64,000 bases of DNA, from positions 62,001 to 126,000 of the forward strand of contig JAECUM010003199.1 in NCBI GenBank assembly GCA_016617855.1, given 5' to 3'. The notes under the pieces are model-generated. The model saw only the letters and a program-made list of their open reading frames with translations, had not been told where the DNA came from and did no database searches. This DNA is from Megalonaias nervosa (lineage: Eukaryota; Mollusca; Bivalvia; Unionida; Unionidae). This document shows positions 25,401 to 38,900 of this stretch, piece by piece (position 1 is the first letter of the stretch; each line of letters starts with the position of its first letter). The position numbers and the translations under genes were made by a program.

Positions 25401-28400
25401 TGACCCATGTAAAAAACAGCTGTTGACAGGTTTACAGTGTGCCTCATGTATGAAAGACACCTGTAGACACAGTTGTACATAGTGACCCATAAATGAAGTA
25501 CAGCTGTTGACACAGTTTTACATTGTGATCATTGTCTGCAGCTGTTAACATAGTTTTACACTGATCCATGTATGAAAAACAGCTGTTAAAACACTTTTAC
25601 ATGCCAGAAATGCAGATTGTTCTACATCTTGCACAACTATACAGAATTTAATACATCTGGTTAAAAATTTAAACACTTTTTATAAATCGTATCTAGTGAG
25701 ATCTCCATAGTGTTTGTTGAGCAGTCTGTAGATTTTCTGTTGGTATTTCAGAATATGCAGAAACCCTGATGTGGATTCTGTCATCAGGTGCTTCTGTTAA
25801 CCTGTACATGTTTCATGGAGGCACAAACTTTGGGTTTATGGCAGGAGCTAACTGGTCCCCAGGGACTAACTATAAGCCCGATGTAACTAGTTATGGTAAG
25901 TTGCAGCAAAGGAATATTACAAAGATTTTATAAACTGACATATGTACACTTGTAAAGTTTTTTCTACACTTAAGAATGATTATTTTTTCAAAGTTAGATA
26001 AACAATGTGTAATAAAATTTAATACCATTTTTGAGCAGTGTCTGTAAACAAAACAATATGGAACCTGCCATTGATTAAGACTTCTACTGAACTAAAGGAT
26101 TGTTTATATTAAATCCACCTTCATGTATCATTGTTACAGTATTTGCATCATACACTAATGTAATATTTTACCTGTATTTGCATCATAAACATATATAATA
26201 TTTTACCTGTATTTGCATCATAAACATATGTAATATTTTACCTGTATTTGCATCATAAACATATATAATATTTTACCTGTATTTGCATCATAAACATATA
26301 TAATATTTTACCAGTATTTGCATCATAAACATATATAATATTTTACCTGTATTTGCATTGTACACTAAGGGCTGTTCCATTTTAAACATAAATGGTACCC
26401 AGGGAAGGCACTTTTTAAAAAATGTATACCAGGGTACTCTGATTACTCAGAGAATTCATATGAAAATGATACAAAGTTCTAAATTGTGTCTATGGGTGAC
26501 TACCCCACATTAAAAGTTCCTTCCCTGGGTCCCAAGTATATTTTACTGGAACAGCCCGAATGTAATATTTTACCTGTAATTGCACCATGCACTAATATAA
26601 TGATTTACTTATTTTTCCATTATATATGAATATAATATTTCATCATGCATTAATATTTTACCTGTATTAATACACTAATATAATAAATCATGTATACTTG
26701 CATTATATACTAATATAATATTTTACATGTATTTGCATAATACGTTAATATAATACCTGTATTTGCATAATACATTATTATACCTGTATTTGCATAATAC
26801 ATTAATATAATACCTGTAGTTGCATAATAATTAATATAATACCTGTATTTGCGTAATATATTAATATAAGTTACCTATACTTTCATTATATACTAAATAT
26901 AATATTTTACCTTTATTTGCATAATACATTAATATAATACCTGCATTTGCATAATACATTAATATAATAAATTACCTATACCTGCATTATATACTAATAT
27001 AATATTTTACATGTATTTGATTAACACGTTAATGTAATATTTTACATGTATTTACCTCACACACTAATATATTTTACTTGTATTTTGCATCATGCATTAA
27101 TATTTTTGCAAGTATTTGCATCATACACTAATATAATGTTTTACCTATATTTTCATCATTCACTGACATTATATATTTAGCATATATATATCAATTTTTT
27201 GTGAGTAAATGTACCATTTTTGTGTTTGACTTTCAAAGAGCACAATATTCAACAGTGTATTAGTTTGATGTGGATGATGGCATGCAGTCATCCTACTTTG
27301 TTCTGATGCCTTGTTACTTATGTGATCAGTAGCTATATTATGCCAATACTGGTTTGTAAATACAATATTTGTGCTTCTGTGTGTGTGTGTGTGTGAATCA
27401 TAGAGAGAAAAGTTCCAGTATACCTTCATACAGTTTAGTTTGGTACTCCGTATTCATACGTTCCAGTTTACCTTCATACAGTTTTGCTTAGTATTCCGTA
27501 TTCATACATTGCTTGGTGTTTAGACTTTCTTTTAAGTATTTATCAATGAGAAAACAAGGGTAAAGTGGTAAATATAGCATTAAAAGTTAAAAGCATGAAA
27601 TATTACTTCAATTTCAGAAATCTATATATTAATTATAAATATCCACATTATTTCATCCATCTTTACACCATTCCGTTTCAATCCCAAGTTAAGGGAGTCA
27701 TACAGGGTATATAGTCAGGTTTACACTTAATCAGGTATACAAATAGTCTAGTTTGCTTTGAACTTGTTCCTTGTTTTCTCTGCAAGTGAAACATTGTCAG
27801 CATCATCAGCAGAGAAGGGTGATATTTGCCCTTTGCCAGTGATTACATGTACATTTCCTGTAGCCTTCATTATATGGTGTTGGATCTCTCATCTTTGGTC
27901 ATACCAAGCCCGACTTGTTACTTCCAAGGATTGGACACTTCTGTCATTGAATACTAAGGATGTTGCTGGTCTCGAAGGTGTGTTGTGAAACTTACGACAA
28001 TAACATCTGGCATATACAACTGTCCTGTACCTATCATATGCATTGACACAGAAAGACATGAAGCTTTCTAGAGTAACATGTGTCAGAGGATGCTGTATTT
28101 ATTAATATAACCCCCTATTAATTGATTGGAAATAGTAGCAACTGCATGAAGATTTAGTCACTGAAAAAGTTTGGGATAATGAAGACTGTATCATTTGCAT
28201 TACTAAATGCAATATTGCTGTATTGGTCAGCATTTGATCCAAACTTGGACTTTTTCTGGTATGTATTACTGGTATGTATTAACATTATATATTACTGTTT
28301 TGTATTACCATACCTTAATATAGTCCGAGACATCAGTAGTTGAAGATTTAAATGCACAGAAAGATGATAGTTCTCAGTAATTTCATTTCAGTGTACATTT

Positions 28401-31400
28401 TATTGAAAACAACAAGTAGGTTTTCAGTTCTACTGGTCATAGACTAGATGACCTTATTGCCCATCCATAGTGCTTCTGTCCATTTGCATAAGTGTTATAG
28501 CAATACGTACACTACTTTGAAAATTGCATGAAACTTTACTCACACATTCATCCCAAGATCAAGTTAGTCCTAAATGAAAATTGTGCTGCTCCAATGCACC
28601 ACAGTGACCATCTTGCAAATCATAGTCACCACTCTGCCAAAATGGGTGACCATATGAACATGGGTTTTTCACTAAAAGGCTTCTTATGGTGTCTGGTTAG
28701 ACCAAAATGAAATGGGTGACCATATCAATACGGGTTTTTTACTAAAAGACTTCATATGATGTCTAGTTAGACTGAAATGAAATGGGTAGCAATCTCAATC
28801 CAGACTGGCCACAATAATGGCTGTCTTAAAAATCTTATTGTTCAAAACTGTCAGAGACGGTTACAATACTGAGCATTTAAAATGAAGAAATGGTCTTATC
28901 TCGGATTCCTGAAATTTCTTTTCAGTCAATATTGTTGCTGTAAATTAATTAGTGATCTGCTTATAATCAGTATTGATACTGTATATGTTAATGATAGGAA
29001 TACAATTTTTATTTTTAGTCCTCTTAAATTGCACCAGAAAAATTTCCTAATGAAGTATGTTGAGATTTTGTGACTTTCACAGTTTACAAATTTGACACAA
29101 TTATATAAGATATAATTTATTTCTTAGTTACAGCCAGTAAAGGGACAATAGTGTTACTTTCTGACAATGACAGTGGATTTGTCACCAACATTAAGATATT
29201 TTTTTGTGTGCCCATGATAAGGTGGATGATATTATGATATGATGTTGTCTGGCCTGCTGACTGGCATCTACCTGTCACCAATTTTGTAATAACTAGAGTT
29301 GTCCTCCATCAGTAGATGCCACATTTTGTGGATGGCTTGAGTAAAGGTCACTGTAACTTAAACAAGAAGAGTACAGCATTTTAAGTTGTCCATCTAAAGT
29401 TACTGATGGATTCAACTTGAGGTAAGAAACAACCTTATCATTTTGGGGTCAAATGTCAAGGTCACAGTAAATGTTTTTTGCACAAGGCCTTCATTTGCCC
29501 ACTGTCTATAGATACCAAACATTGAATATTTCTTGCACTTGGGATAAGTAAGAACCTATTGAGTTTTGGGATCAAAAAGGCCAGGTCACTGGCTGGCAGA
29601 TGAAAAATGGTTTTGGTACAGTAACATTAGTTATATTTCACATGCCTGGACCAAATTTACTGAATGGCATGTGCATGGAGTTAGGAATCAGTCAATTCTT
29701 TGGGGGTCAGAAGATCAACTGTCTAGGTGACAAGACTTTGAAAAGAATGATGTCCACACAGTAACATTAGCTCTGCATAACATACAAGGATAAAACTTTG
29801 TGGATGGTTTGCACTTGGAGTAATGGAAAAGCCTGCTGATTTTGGGTACAAAAGTCAGAAGACGAGGTCATTGTGACTGAAGAAGATAACTGGTTTGCAC
29901 ACATTAACTTTGCGTGTGGATCACAGACCTTGACCAAACATTGTGGATGGCTTACACTTGGGGTAAGGGAGAAGTCTATTGATTTAGGGGTCAGAGGTCA
30001 AAGGACAAGGTCACTGTAACTGAAGAAGAAAATGGTTTCCACACATTAACATTGCTTATGCATCAGAGACCTTGACCAAACACTGGATGGTTTGCACTTG
30101 GGAAAATGAAGCCATATGATTTGCAGGTCAAAAGTTCTAAGGTCCAAGCTACTGTGACTGAAAGAGAAAATGTTTATTTGCCAAAAAAATAACTTTTAGT
30201 TCTAGACCACATACCTTGAGCAAAGTTTGTGGAGGTCATTGCATTTAAGGTATGGAAGAGGCCTGTTGATTTTGGTGCAGTTAAAAGGCCCAGTCTGAAA
30301 GAAAAATTGGCTTAAGTTTGTAGAAAACCATTTTTTATAGCAAATTCCATAAGAAATCTTTGTAGATGACTTGTGCTGAGGGCAATAAAGGAACTATAGA
30401 TTATGGGGTCAAGATGTCAGTGGTCACAGTAATTTAAATAGGGTAATTATGGATTTTGTATTATGTTATTTATAGACATATACAGGGAGGATCTGTCCCA
30501 GTGTAGCTCATAGGTGAGATGTGTTTTGTCACACAGTGGGGCTCTATCTGTCCCAGTGTAGCTCATAGGTGAGATGTGCTTTGTCACACATTGGGGCTCT
30601 ATCTGTCCCAGTGTAGCTCATAGGTGAGATGTGTTTTGTCACACAGTGGGGCCCTATCTGTCCCAGTGTAGCTCATAGGTGCGATGTGTTTTGTTACACA
30701 GTGGGGCTCTATCATGGTGCAGATCACAGATGGAACTTGTTACTTTTTTGAAAACCCTTTATCATATGTATAAATAAATTGTAAATAATATATTACCATG
30801 ATCAGTAAGCATTATCTGTGTTTCAGATTATATTTCTCCAATAAGTGAGGCAGGAGATTTGACAGACAAGTACCATGTGACCAGAAAACTGATTAAGAAA
30901 CACGTACTTGAACCAGAAGGTAGGAGATGCTTGAAAACAGAAATATAATTTTCTGATTTACAGTTTAAATTCAGGCTTTATGGGTACAAGTTAATATTAA
31001 TTATTAAAGCAGCAAAAATATGTATGGTAGATATTTACACAGTTAAAATTTGGGATGGTGCTTCCTAAACCAGTATGAAGTTAATTATGATGCATCTGTG
31101 AATGTAATGTATTTTTTGATCGGTTGAACATCTGTAAAGTTAATATCCTTTTTGGACAGTTTTACAAATGTGTAAGTAATGCATTTTTGGACCATTGAAC
31201 ATCTGTGTATATAATGCATTTTTGGACAGTTGTAAATCTATGTATTGCATTTTAGAGTTAGTTGAACATCATTGAATGTAATGCAGTATTGGAGAGTTGA
31301 ACATCTGTGTATATAATGCATTTTTGGAATGTTGAACATCTGTGTTATTGAATTGTTTGACTGTTGAATGTCTGTGTGTGCATTTATGGATTACTTGAAC

Positions 31401-34400
31401 AGATTCAGTGAATGTAATACATTTTAGAACAGTTGAACATCTGTGAGTGTAATGAACATTTGGATTGGCTGAACATGTGAATGTAATGAATTTTTTAAAA
31501 GTTGAACAACTGTGTAATGTATTTCCACATAGTTGAACATCTGTGTATGTAATGCATTTTCAGGTAAGTTGAACGTCAGTGAATGTTATGAACATTTTGA
31601 TTGGCTGAATACCTGTGAATATAATGTACTTTGTAAATTGTTCATAATGAGGACTGGGAACAGGTGTTCACACATCAGAATGACATCTGGGTTAACAATA
31701 ATAATGCTTAGGAACAGGTGCTCACAATCAAAGTGAAATCTGGCTTAACCATAATAAGGCTTAGGAACAGGTGTTTGCACATCAAAATGACATCCGGTTT
31801 AACCTTAAAAGTGCTTAGGAACAGGTGTTGACATATCAAAATGACATATGGGTTAACCATTTGCTCAGCAAGCTGAGGTAAAACAAGCTGGCTGATGTGA
31901 GAAGCCTTGGATGAATAGGAAATGAAAGTGCTACATTAAACAGCTTTCTATATATCATACAACCCGTAGTTTGATAGGTGTCAGCAGGTGTCCAGCTGTA
32001 ATTATTAAACAAAATACATCATGCAACATTCCTAGGCTGAATCTATTTATATTTTCTAAATCTATATGTATTAGTTGTTTATATTATTAAATGTCTGTGT
32101 TTTCTTTTATTTTTAGTTTTTATATTCAATTTAAATTTTTATTTTTCTCTAGGGCTTCCTGACCCACCGGACCCTCCCACTGAGACCAGCAAGGCAGCTT
32201 ATGGTGAGAACAATTGCTTTCTAAATGTCATCCCCATTAGTCAGTAGATTGCTGACTGTATTCACTTTTCCTGAGCATATTGCAAATTCCAGTTGACTTC
32301 TCATACTTTTGTTAACTATTTTGAGTTGTCACATAATTGATACAACATTGAAAACTTGTTCAAGCTTTCGGGTGTGCAATATGTAAATCTTAGGTTATTG
32401 CCACCATATCAAATGTATGAATTCAAATGTCAAAACATCAGCATCAATGGTAGTCATCTTCTATGTACATGATATTTTCTTTTTAGGACACAGTTTGCAA
32501 AGTCCTTAATCTTATTCAATTTTAGTGTGTCTTTTTCAATTATTAAATCATTTTTAGTATATAGAAAACATGCAAGCATTGTTCTGAAAATGAAATGACA
32601 ATTTATAAGAACATATATGCAAGTCAAATTATATAGATACATCAAGAGAAATGTTTCAGAATGTGCTGCTTACTGTATATGTGGAAAGTAAAATTGAATG
32701 AGATATTCATATAAAACCGGTTATGTAAAGATTATCCAACACTGTTATATGTAATAAAGATGTAGAGTCTAAGTGTCCTTTTGTTTTGTTATGTATGGGG
32801 TAGACAGCAGTGCTATATGTAAAAAGTGTAAAGTGTACTGTAGTTTTGTCATGTAGGGGTGAACAACACTGTTATATGTAAAAGTATACAGGGTATAAGT
32901 GTTCTATAGTTTTGTCATGCAGGGGTGGACAAAATTGTGATATTTAAAAGTGTACAGGGTTTAAGTGTCCTATAGTTTTGTCATGCATGGAGGGATGTCA
33001 TGGATGTGAACCATACTTTGCCTGTGGTGTTCCATTGAGATGACCTGGTTCAAGTTAGATTTTCACCTTTGCCTTACAATATTTAATAGAGTTATGGCCT
33101 CTTTGTGGCTTGCATCTATTTTTCTTCCATATTTTGTGACTTTTTTTCTGTAACTTTAGAAGGATTTCACAAATTCACCAAATTCAGTGTTAGACTTTAT
33201 ATAAAAAAAAGAACTAGGTTAAGTTGGATTTTCAGCATTCCTCAGCAAATATATAACAGAATTATGTACCACCCCACCAACCTTAGAATCTGATCATCAG
33301 TTATAGGTACATGCAAACTTTCTTTACATTTTTCTGTTATAATTTACAGGTACACTTCCTATACGGGACATGATGACGCTAGATGACATGCTTCCTGCAC
33401 TGAAGGTAATACTGCATTACCACACTGAAGTAATACTCATTTTGTTTGTGAAGGTAATACTGCATTACCAGAATAACCATTGTTTCCCACACTGATGGTA
33501 ATACTGCATTGCCACACTGATGGTAATACTACATTGCCAGACTGATAGTAATACTACATTGCTACTGTGAATGTATTACTGCATTGCCACACTGAAGGCA
33601 ATGCCACACTGATGGTAATACTTCAGTACAACACTGAAGGTAATACAAGCATTTCCACATTGATGGTAATACTACATTGCCATAGTGAAGGTATTACTGC
33701 ATTGCAAACTGAAGGCAATACTGCATTGCCACAGATAGGTAATACCGCATTTCCACTTTGGAGGTAATACTGTGTTGCCATTATGTTTGTTGTTTCCCAT
33801 AATGAAGGTAATACTGCCTTGTCACATTGAACAAAATGATGCATTGCCACAATAAAGGTAATATTGCATTGCCACAATAACTGTGGTCTTGTAATAAGTG
33901 TTTGTAGACTTTTGGTTACAGAGTTTTTAAAATCTTGTTTAGAAAAAAATTCCATAATAATGTCTTTTTGACCAAATTATTGGCACAGCTGAATCATCAT
34001 GTTAATTATAATGCCCATACCAGCTTGAAGAAGAAGTGCAAATCTGGTATTTGTCTGTAACATAAGTGGGTTAAAGCTCAGTGGGTCAAGGGTTAGAATA
34101 GTGTTCAGATGGCAAGTTAAAAGTTAAGAGGGTCACAGATTATAATAGTGTTCAGTTGAGAAGTTAAAAGTTCATTGGGTCAAGTGTTAGAATGGTGTTA
34201 AGTTTGCAAGTTGAAAGTTAAGTGGGTCACAGATTAGAATAGTGTTCAGTTGAGAAGTTGCAAGTTCAGTGGGTCAAGGGTTAATATAGTGTTCAGTTGG
34301 CAAGTTAAATGTTAAGTGGGTCATGGATTAGAATAGTGTTCATTTGACAAACAGTATCAAGTCAGATATCTTTGCAAGGAATAATTTCCATTGTGCAGGG

Positions 34401-35953
34401 GATATAACTTCATATAGATTCAAACAGTGTCAAGTCAGACATCTTTGCAACAAATAATTTCCTTGCCTAAAGGGTAATACAGTATATTGCTCAAGTATAA
34501 CTTGTGTAGTTACACAATCAAACAGCACATGTGCATAAATAAGTATATATTTATCACATGTACAAATATAGGAATTAAAAATTAAATTATTTTACCAATA
34601 ATTTTCTATATTTCACATTTAGCTATAATAAATCAGAATTTGTTCAGTAGCCTTGGGTGGTCAGATAGTCTAAAGTGCTAACCTTTACCCACCACTGCCA
34701 TCTCACCTTTAGGCACTCAACATTAAGAGGTTAGTGTTAGGACTGGTCATTGTGGTGTCAGGATAATGTGACTGGGTGGGACATCATGCTACATGTCTGC
34801 AGCATGATGCCCCAGTGCTAGACATCATTATAAACTGTCACACTGCAGACATCGTAGTGATGTGACTAAAAACATTAAAAATACACACACACCCACACCC
34901 ACTCACCCACACACACACACACACACACACTGACTGAGATGAGAAGTTGTAATTGAACACAGTTAAAATCAAATCATTGGTCTGACATTTTTTTGTGTAG
35001 ACACCTCACTGCATTTCAACCATTTATAGGTTGTTGCTCTTCAAGGTGACCCTCTTTCTTCCAAAAATTTGAAAAAGTTTTTATATGTTTTTTTTAAAAA
35101 CTCCCATTGATCTGTTGTGTGTGACAAATGTATAGAATTTCTAGACAATTTTGTAAAATTTGAATAGGGTTCATATTGAATTTTGATATGGAGGCACACT
35201 TGTGCCAAACCCTTATCAGCATACTGCTCATTCTGCTTCCAGGCCTAAAGGCCAGTGGCTTATACTCCCTTCTATGAGGTATAGAACTTTTGGCTGGTTT
35301 CCTTGCCATTTTCCACACTAGTGATCCTTGCCAGGGATCTATTTTTCCAGTGTCTGCTATGGGTTTTTATTGCAATATTGTTGTGTGGTGCTATAACCCA
35401 TTTTCCTTGCATGGACTGGTTATTATTGATAAAATAAAGGTTAGTACAGTTTCAATTTATTATCATGCCTAAAGGGTAATGCAGTTTCAGTTTATTACCT
35501 TGCCTAAAGGGTAGTACAGTTTCAATTTATTGCTCATGCTCATGAAATTTTCATTTTTCTTGCTGCAGGTATATCTTATGTAGTTACGCAATCAAACATC
35601 ACATGTGCATATATATATATATATATATATCACATGTACAAATATAGGAATTAAAAATTAAAATAATTTTCTATATTTCACATTTAATTATAATAAATCA
35701 GAATCTGTTCAGTGGGTGGTCAAACAGTCTAAAGTGCTTACCTTTACCCACCATCTCACCTCTAGGCACTCAGCATTAATAGGTTAGTGTTAGGACTGGT
35801 CGGCCTGGTGCCAGAATAATGTGACTGGGTGGGACATCATGCTACATGTCTGCGGCATGATGCCCCAGTGCTAGACATCACTATAAACTGCCACACTGCA
35901 GACATCATAGCGATATAACTGAAAACTTGTTAAAGCTACATTAAAAATCCAAA

Positions 35954-35995
<42 letters not shown>

Positions 35996-38900
35996 ACACA
36001 CACACACACACACTGATTGAGAAGTTGTAACTGAACACAGTTAGAATCAAATCAGCAATCTGACATTTTTCTTTTGTGGACACCCCGCTGCATTTCAACC
36101 ATTTATAGGCTGTTGATCTTCAAGGTGACCCTCATCCAAAACTTTCAAATAGTTTTTATATGTTTTGTTTACACACTGTTGTGTATGAAAACTACGTAGA
36201 ATTTCTAGATAATTTTATAAAATTTGAATAGGGTTCATGTTGAATTTGATATGGAGGCATACTTGTGCCAACCCTTATCAGCATTCTGCTCATTCTGCTT
36301 CCAGACCTAAAGGCCAGCGGCTTGTACTCCTTTCTGTGAGGTATACAACTTTTGGCTGGTTACCTTGCCATGTTCCTTACTAGTTATCTATGTCAGGGAT
36401 CTAGTGGTCCAATGTCTGCTATATGTTATTTTGCTATATTGTTTTGTGGTGTTATATCCCATTTTTTCTTGTATGGACTGGCTAATATTGATCAGATTTT
36501 TGGTTTTTAGTTGTCTTTATTTTTTCGAGAGTCTTATACTAAGAAAATGAAAACAGAAAAACACGGTGGTGTCCCATCTGTTTGCTGGGCTAGTGGATGC
36601 CTTTTGGGCTACCATCTTTTATAATATGTTCTCATCTTCCAAGCATCCTTCTTTCCTCCCTCCAACTTTGCTTCTCATAGATCTCCTAGTTCTGTTGTAG
36701 ATAGCATTGACAGAAAAAGTAAAAAAAGTATACAAAGTATAAAAAAAAAAATAGAAGTAAAATGGAGATTTTCATGTTTGTGCTTGTCTGTGGTGCATTA
36801 TATTGGCATAGTCACTGTTAGTTTAATTTTTGTTTCCCCAGTTTTCCATGTTGTGTAGTGTTGTTTATGTTGTGCTCTCTTTTCAGAAGCTCTGGTGTGA
36901 CTCATACCACCTTGAATGAGCCTGTTAGCATTAGCGTCACATCATCATTGTAACCTACTTTTTTTGTGTTCCTAAAATGGTTAATTACATTAGTTACAGC
37001 CAGTGTTTATAGTGACACCCTTTCTCATGTCATGGGCAGAGGGTCAGGGTCAAGGTGTGGCAAGGTTGGCAAGTTCCTAGCACTGTCCCCTGGTGGGATG
37101 GCATTCCTTCCCTGCTTCACCCCAGCCATGCTTCTCCTCCCCACAGCAGTGGGGGTCACTGTACTTAGTAAAGAAGGATCATCCACATTCTATGCTCTTT
37201 AATTATATTTATGTAGATTTTTAAAATAAAGTTTATTAAATATTTTATGTTTATCTATTATTTTGTTTGTATGTAGGATTTGTTCTTCATTAAAAGCACC
37301 ATATTTATTACATATCATGTTTTTAACTTTTCTTTCTTGCTCAGGTGTTTTGCTGTCTATTAAAACATGTTTTTTAGCATAAAGTTTTGACCCTGTTTCT
37401 TTCCCAAAATTTTCTAATTTCTAATCTAAGTGTTTAATGGAAGACCCATCTCTTCTGAGTTTAAATAATTAATAACCGTTTTTATTGTCACTGTATTATT
37501 TACTTTATTTCTACCCCTTCCCCCACAGATTGATTTATTCTTACTACCTTTTTCATACAATTTTTATCCTATTTGTTAAAATGTTACTGAGGATTTTGCA
37601 GTCTGTGTTCAGGAAGATTTTGCAGTCTGTGTTCAGGAACGTGATAGGTCTCCATATGCTTGATCCTCTTTATCTCCCTTTCTCATGATATATCAATGTT
37701 ATTGTTCCCTTTTTCATAGCTTTGTCTTGAATCCACTAAAGAATATATTGTCAAAAACATGTTCTAGTAATTTTGTGAGTTTGTCAGAGAAATGTATATA
37801 AAAGTCTGTGGTAATGTTATCGGGACATGGCAATTTCCCTTTATTTAATTGGAGTATAGCTTGTCTGATTTCTTCTCCTGGATTAAATATTTCACATTTT
37901 CCACTTGATTATTGCTTTTTGTTTTTAAATTGATACTAAATGTACCAACGTACATGTACAATAATTATCTATTTCCGGCTTATTAATATTTTGAGTAATA
38001 TATAGTTCTTTATAATACAAGTATATTTCTTTCATTACAGCTGATTTTCCCATGTAAGTGATATTGTTGTTTTGTGATATTGTTCTTAAATGCTTCTCTA
38101 TTTCTATCTGCCCCAGCTTTTTTATTCTAATGACATTTTTGTTTATATGATGCTTTCAGTGGCAATAGTTGTAGACTAATTTGGTAAGAATCTTGTTGCT
38201 AAATTAAGATTATTTCCATTTGTCAGTTTATGATGAAGAGAACTATACCTGGTCCATGTTTTCTTTGTACTCAGTGACCTCACATATATTTTACCACAAA
38301 TGATTTCAGATGCATTTTCTTTATAGAAAGTAACCGTAGATCACCCTGTTTCCATGGAAATGCTTGATATAAACAATGGATATGGACAGAATTATGGCTA
38401 CATTCTGTACCGAGGACACATATTGCATGGGAGACAACTCAAGTTCACCACACTTCCCACAGATAGGACACAGGTGACTAAATTTGATAACTGATACAAA
38501 ATACATATTCCTTTTGGGGCAGACATTGAAATAAAAGCTTAGCTTCCATTATTTGATCTTTTATAAAGAATGAATAGATCATGAACCCAGAGATGCTGCC
38601 AGGGCAAAAGATAGCAGGAATCGTGCAAAATTTGTATGAATTTGCAGTTGGAGACCATTGATGCACAAGAACTGTGGAAATTAGTTGCACATATGAAAAT
38701 ATACTCAGTACAGTATACAAAGTTTATTCAGCTATTCACCCTTAAAGTGTTTGTAGAGACACCAGCCATCAGAGGTATCATAGCACTTGTCACAGGATCT
38801 CTTTTTAAATAACTGTTTACACATTTGGGTACTTGAGCTTGGCATGAATGGTTGTTAAACTAAATTTAATTGTCACATTGGGCCTTGGAACAAGCATTAT

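Larger units (their letters stand above)
34460..36505. repeat. Tandem segmental duplication, ~1.07-kb unit, 2 copies
   Basis: Copy 1 is about 34460-35445 and copy 2 about 35502-36505. Both run from ttgcctaaagggta through aatataggaattaaaaatta, a SINE, atggaggca..acttgtgcca and tggactgg. The SINE lies inside both copies, so it predates the duplication. Short 44-bp repeats fill the join (35440-35540). Confidence 0.9.

Noticed and set aside
35871..36098. Minus-strand ORF with VCVCVC run
   Set aside because: Translation of the CA tail of a SINE.
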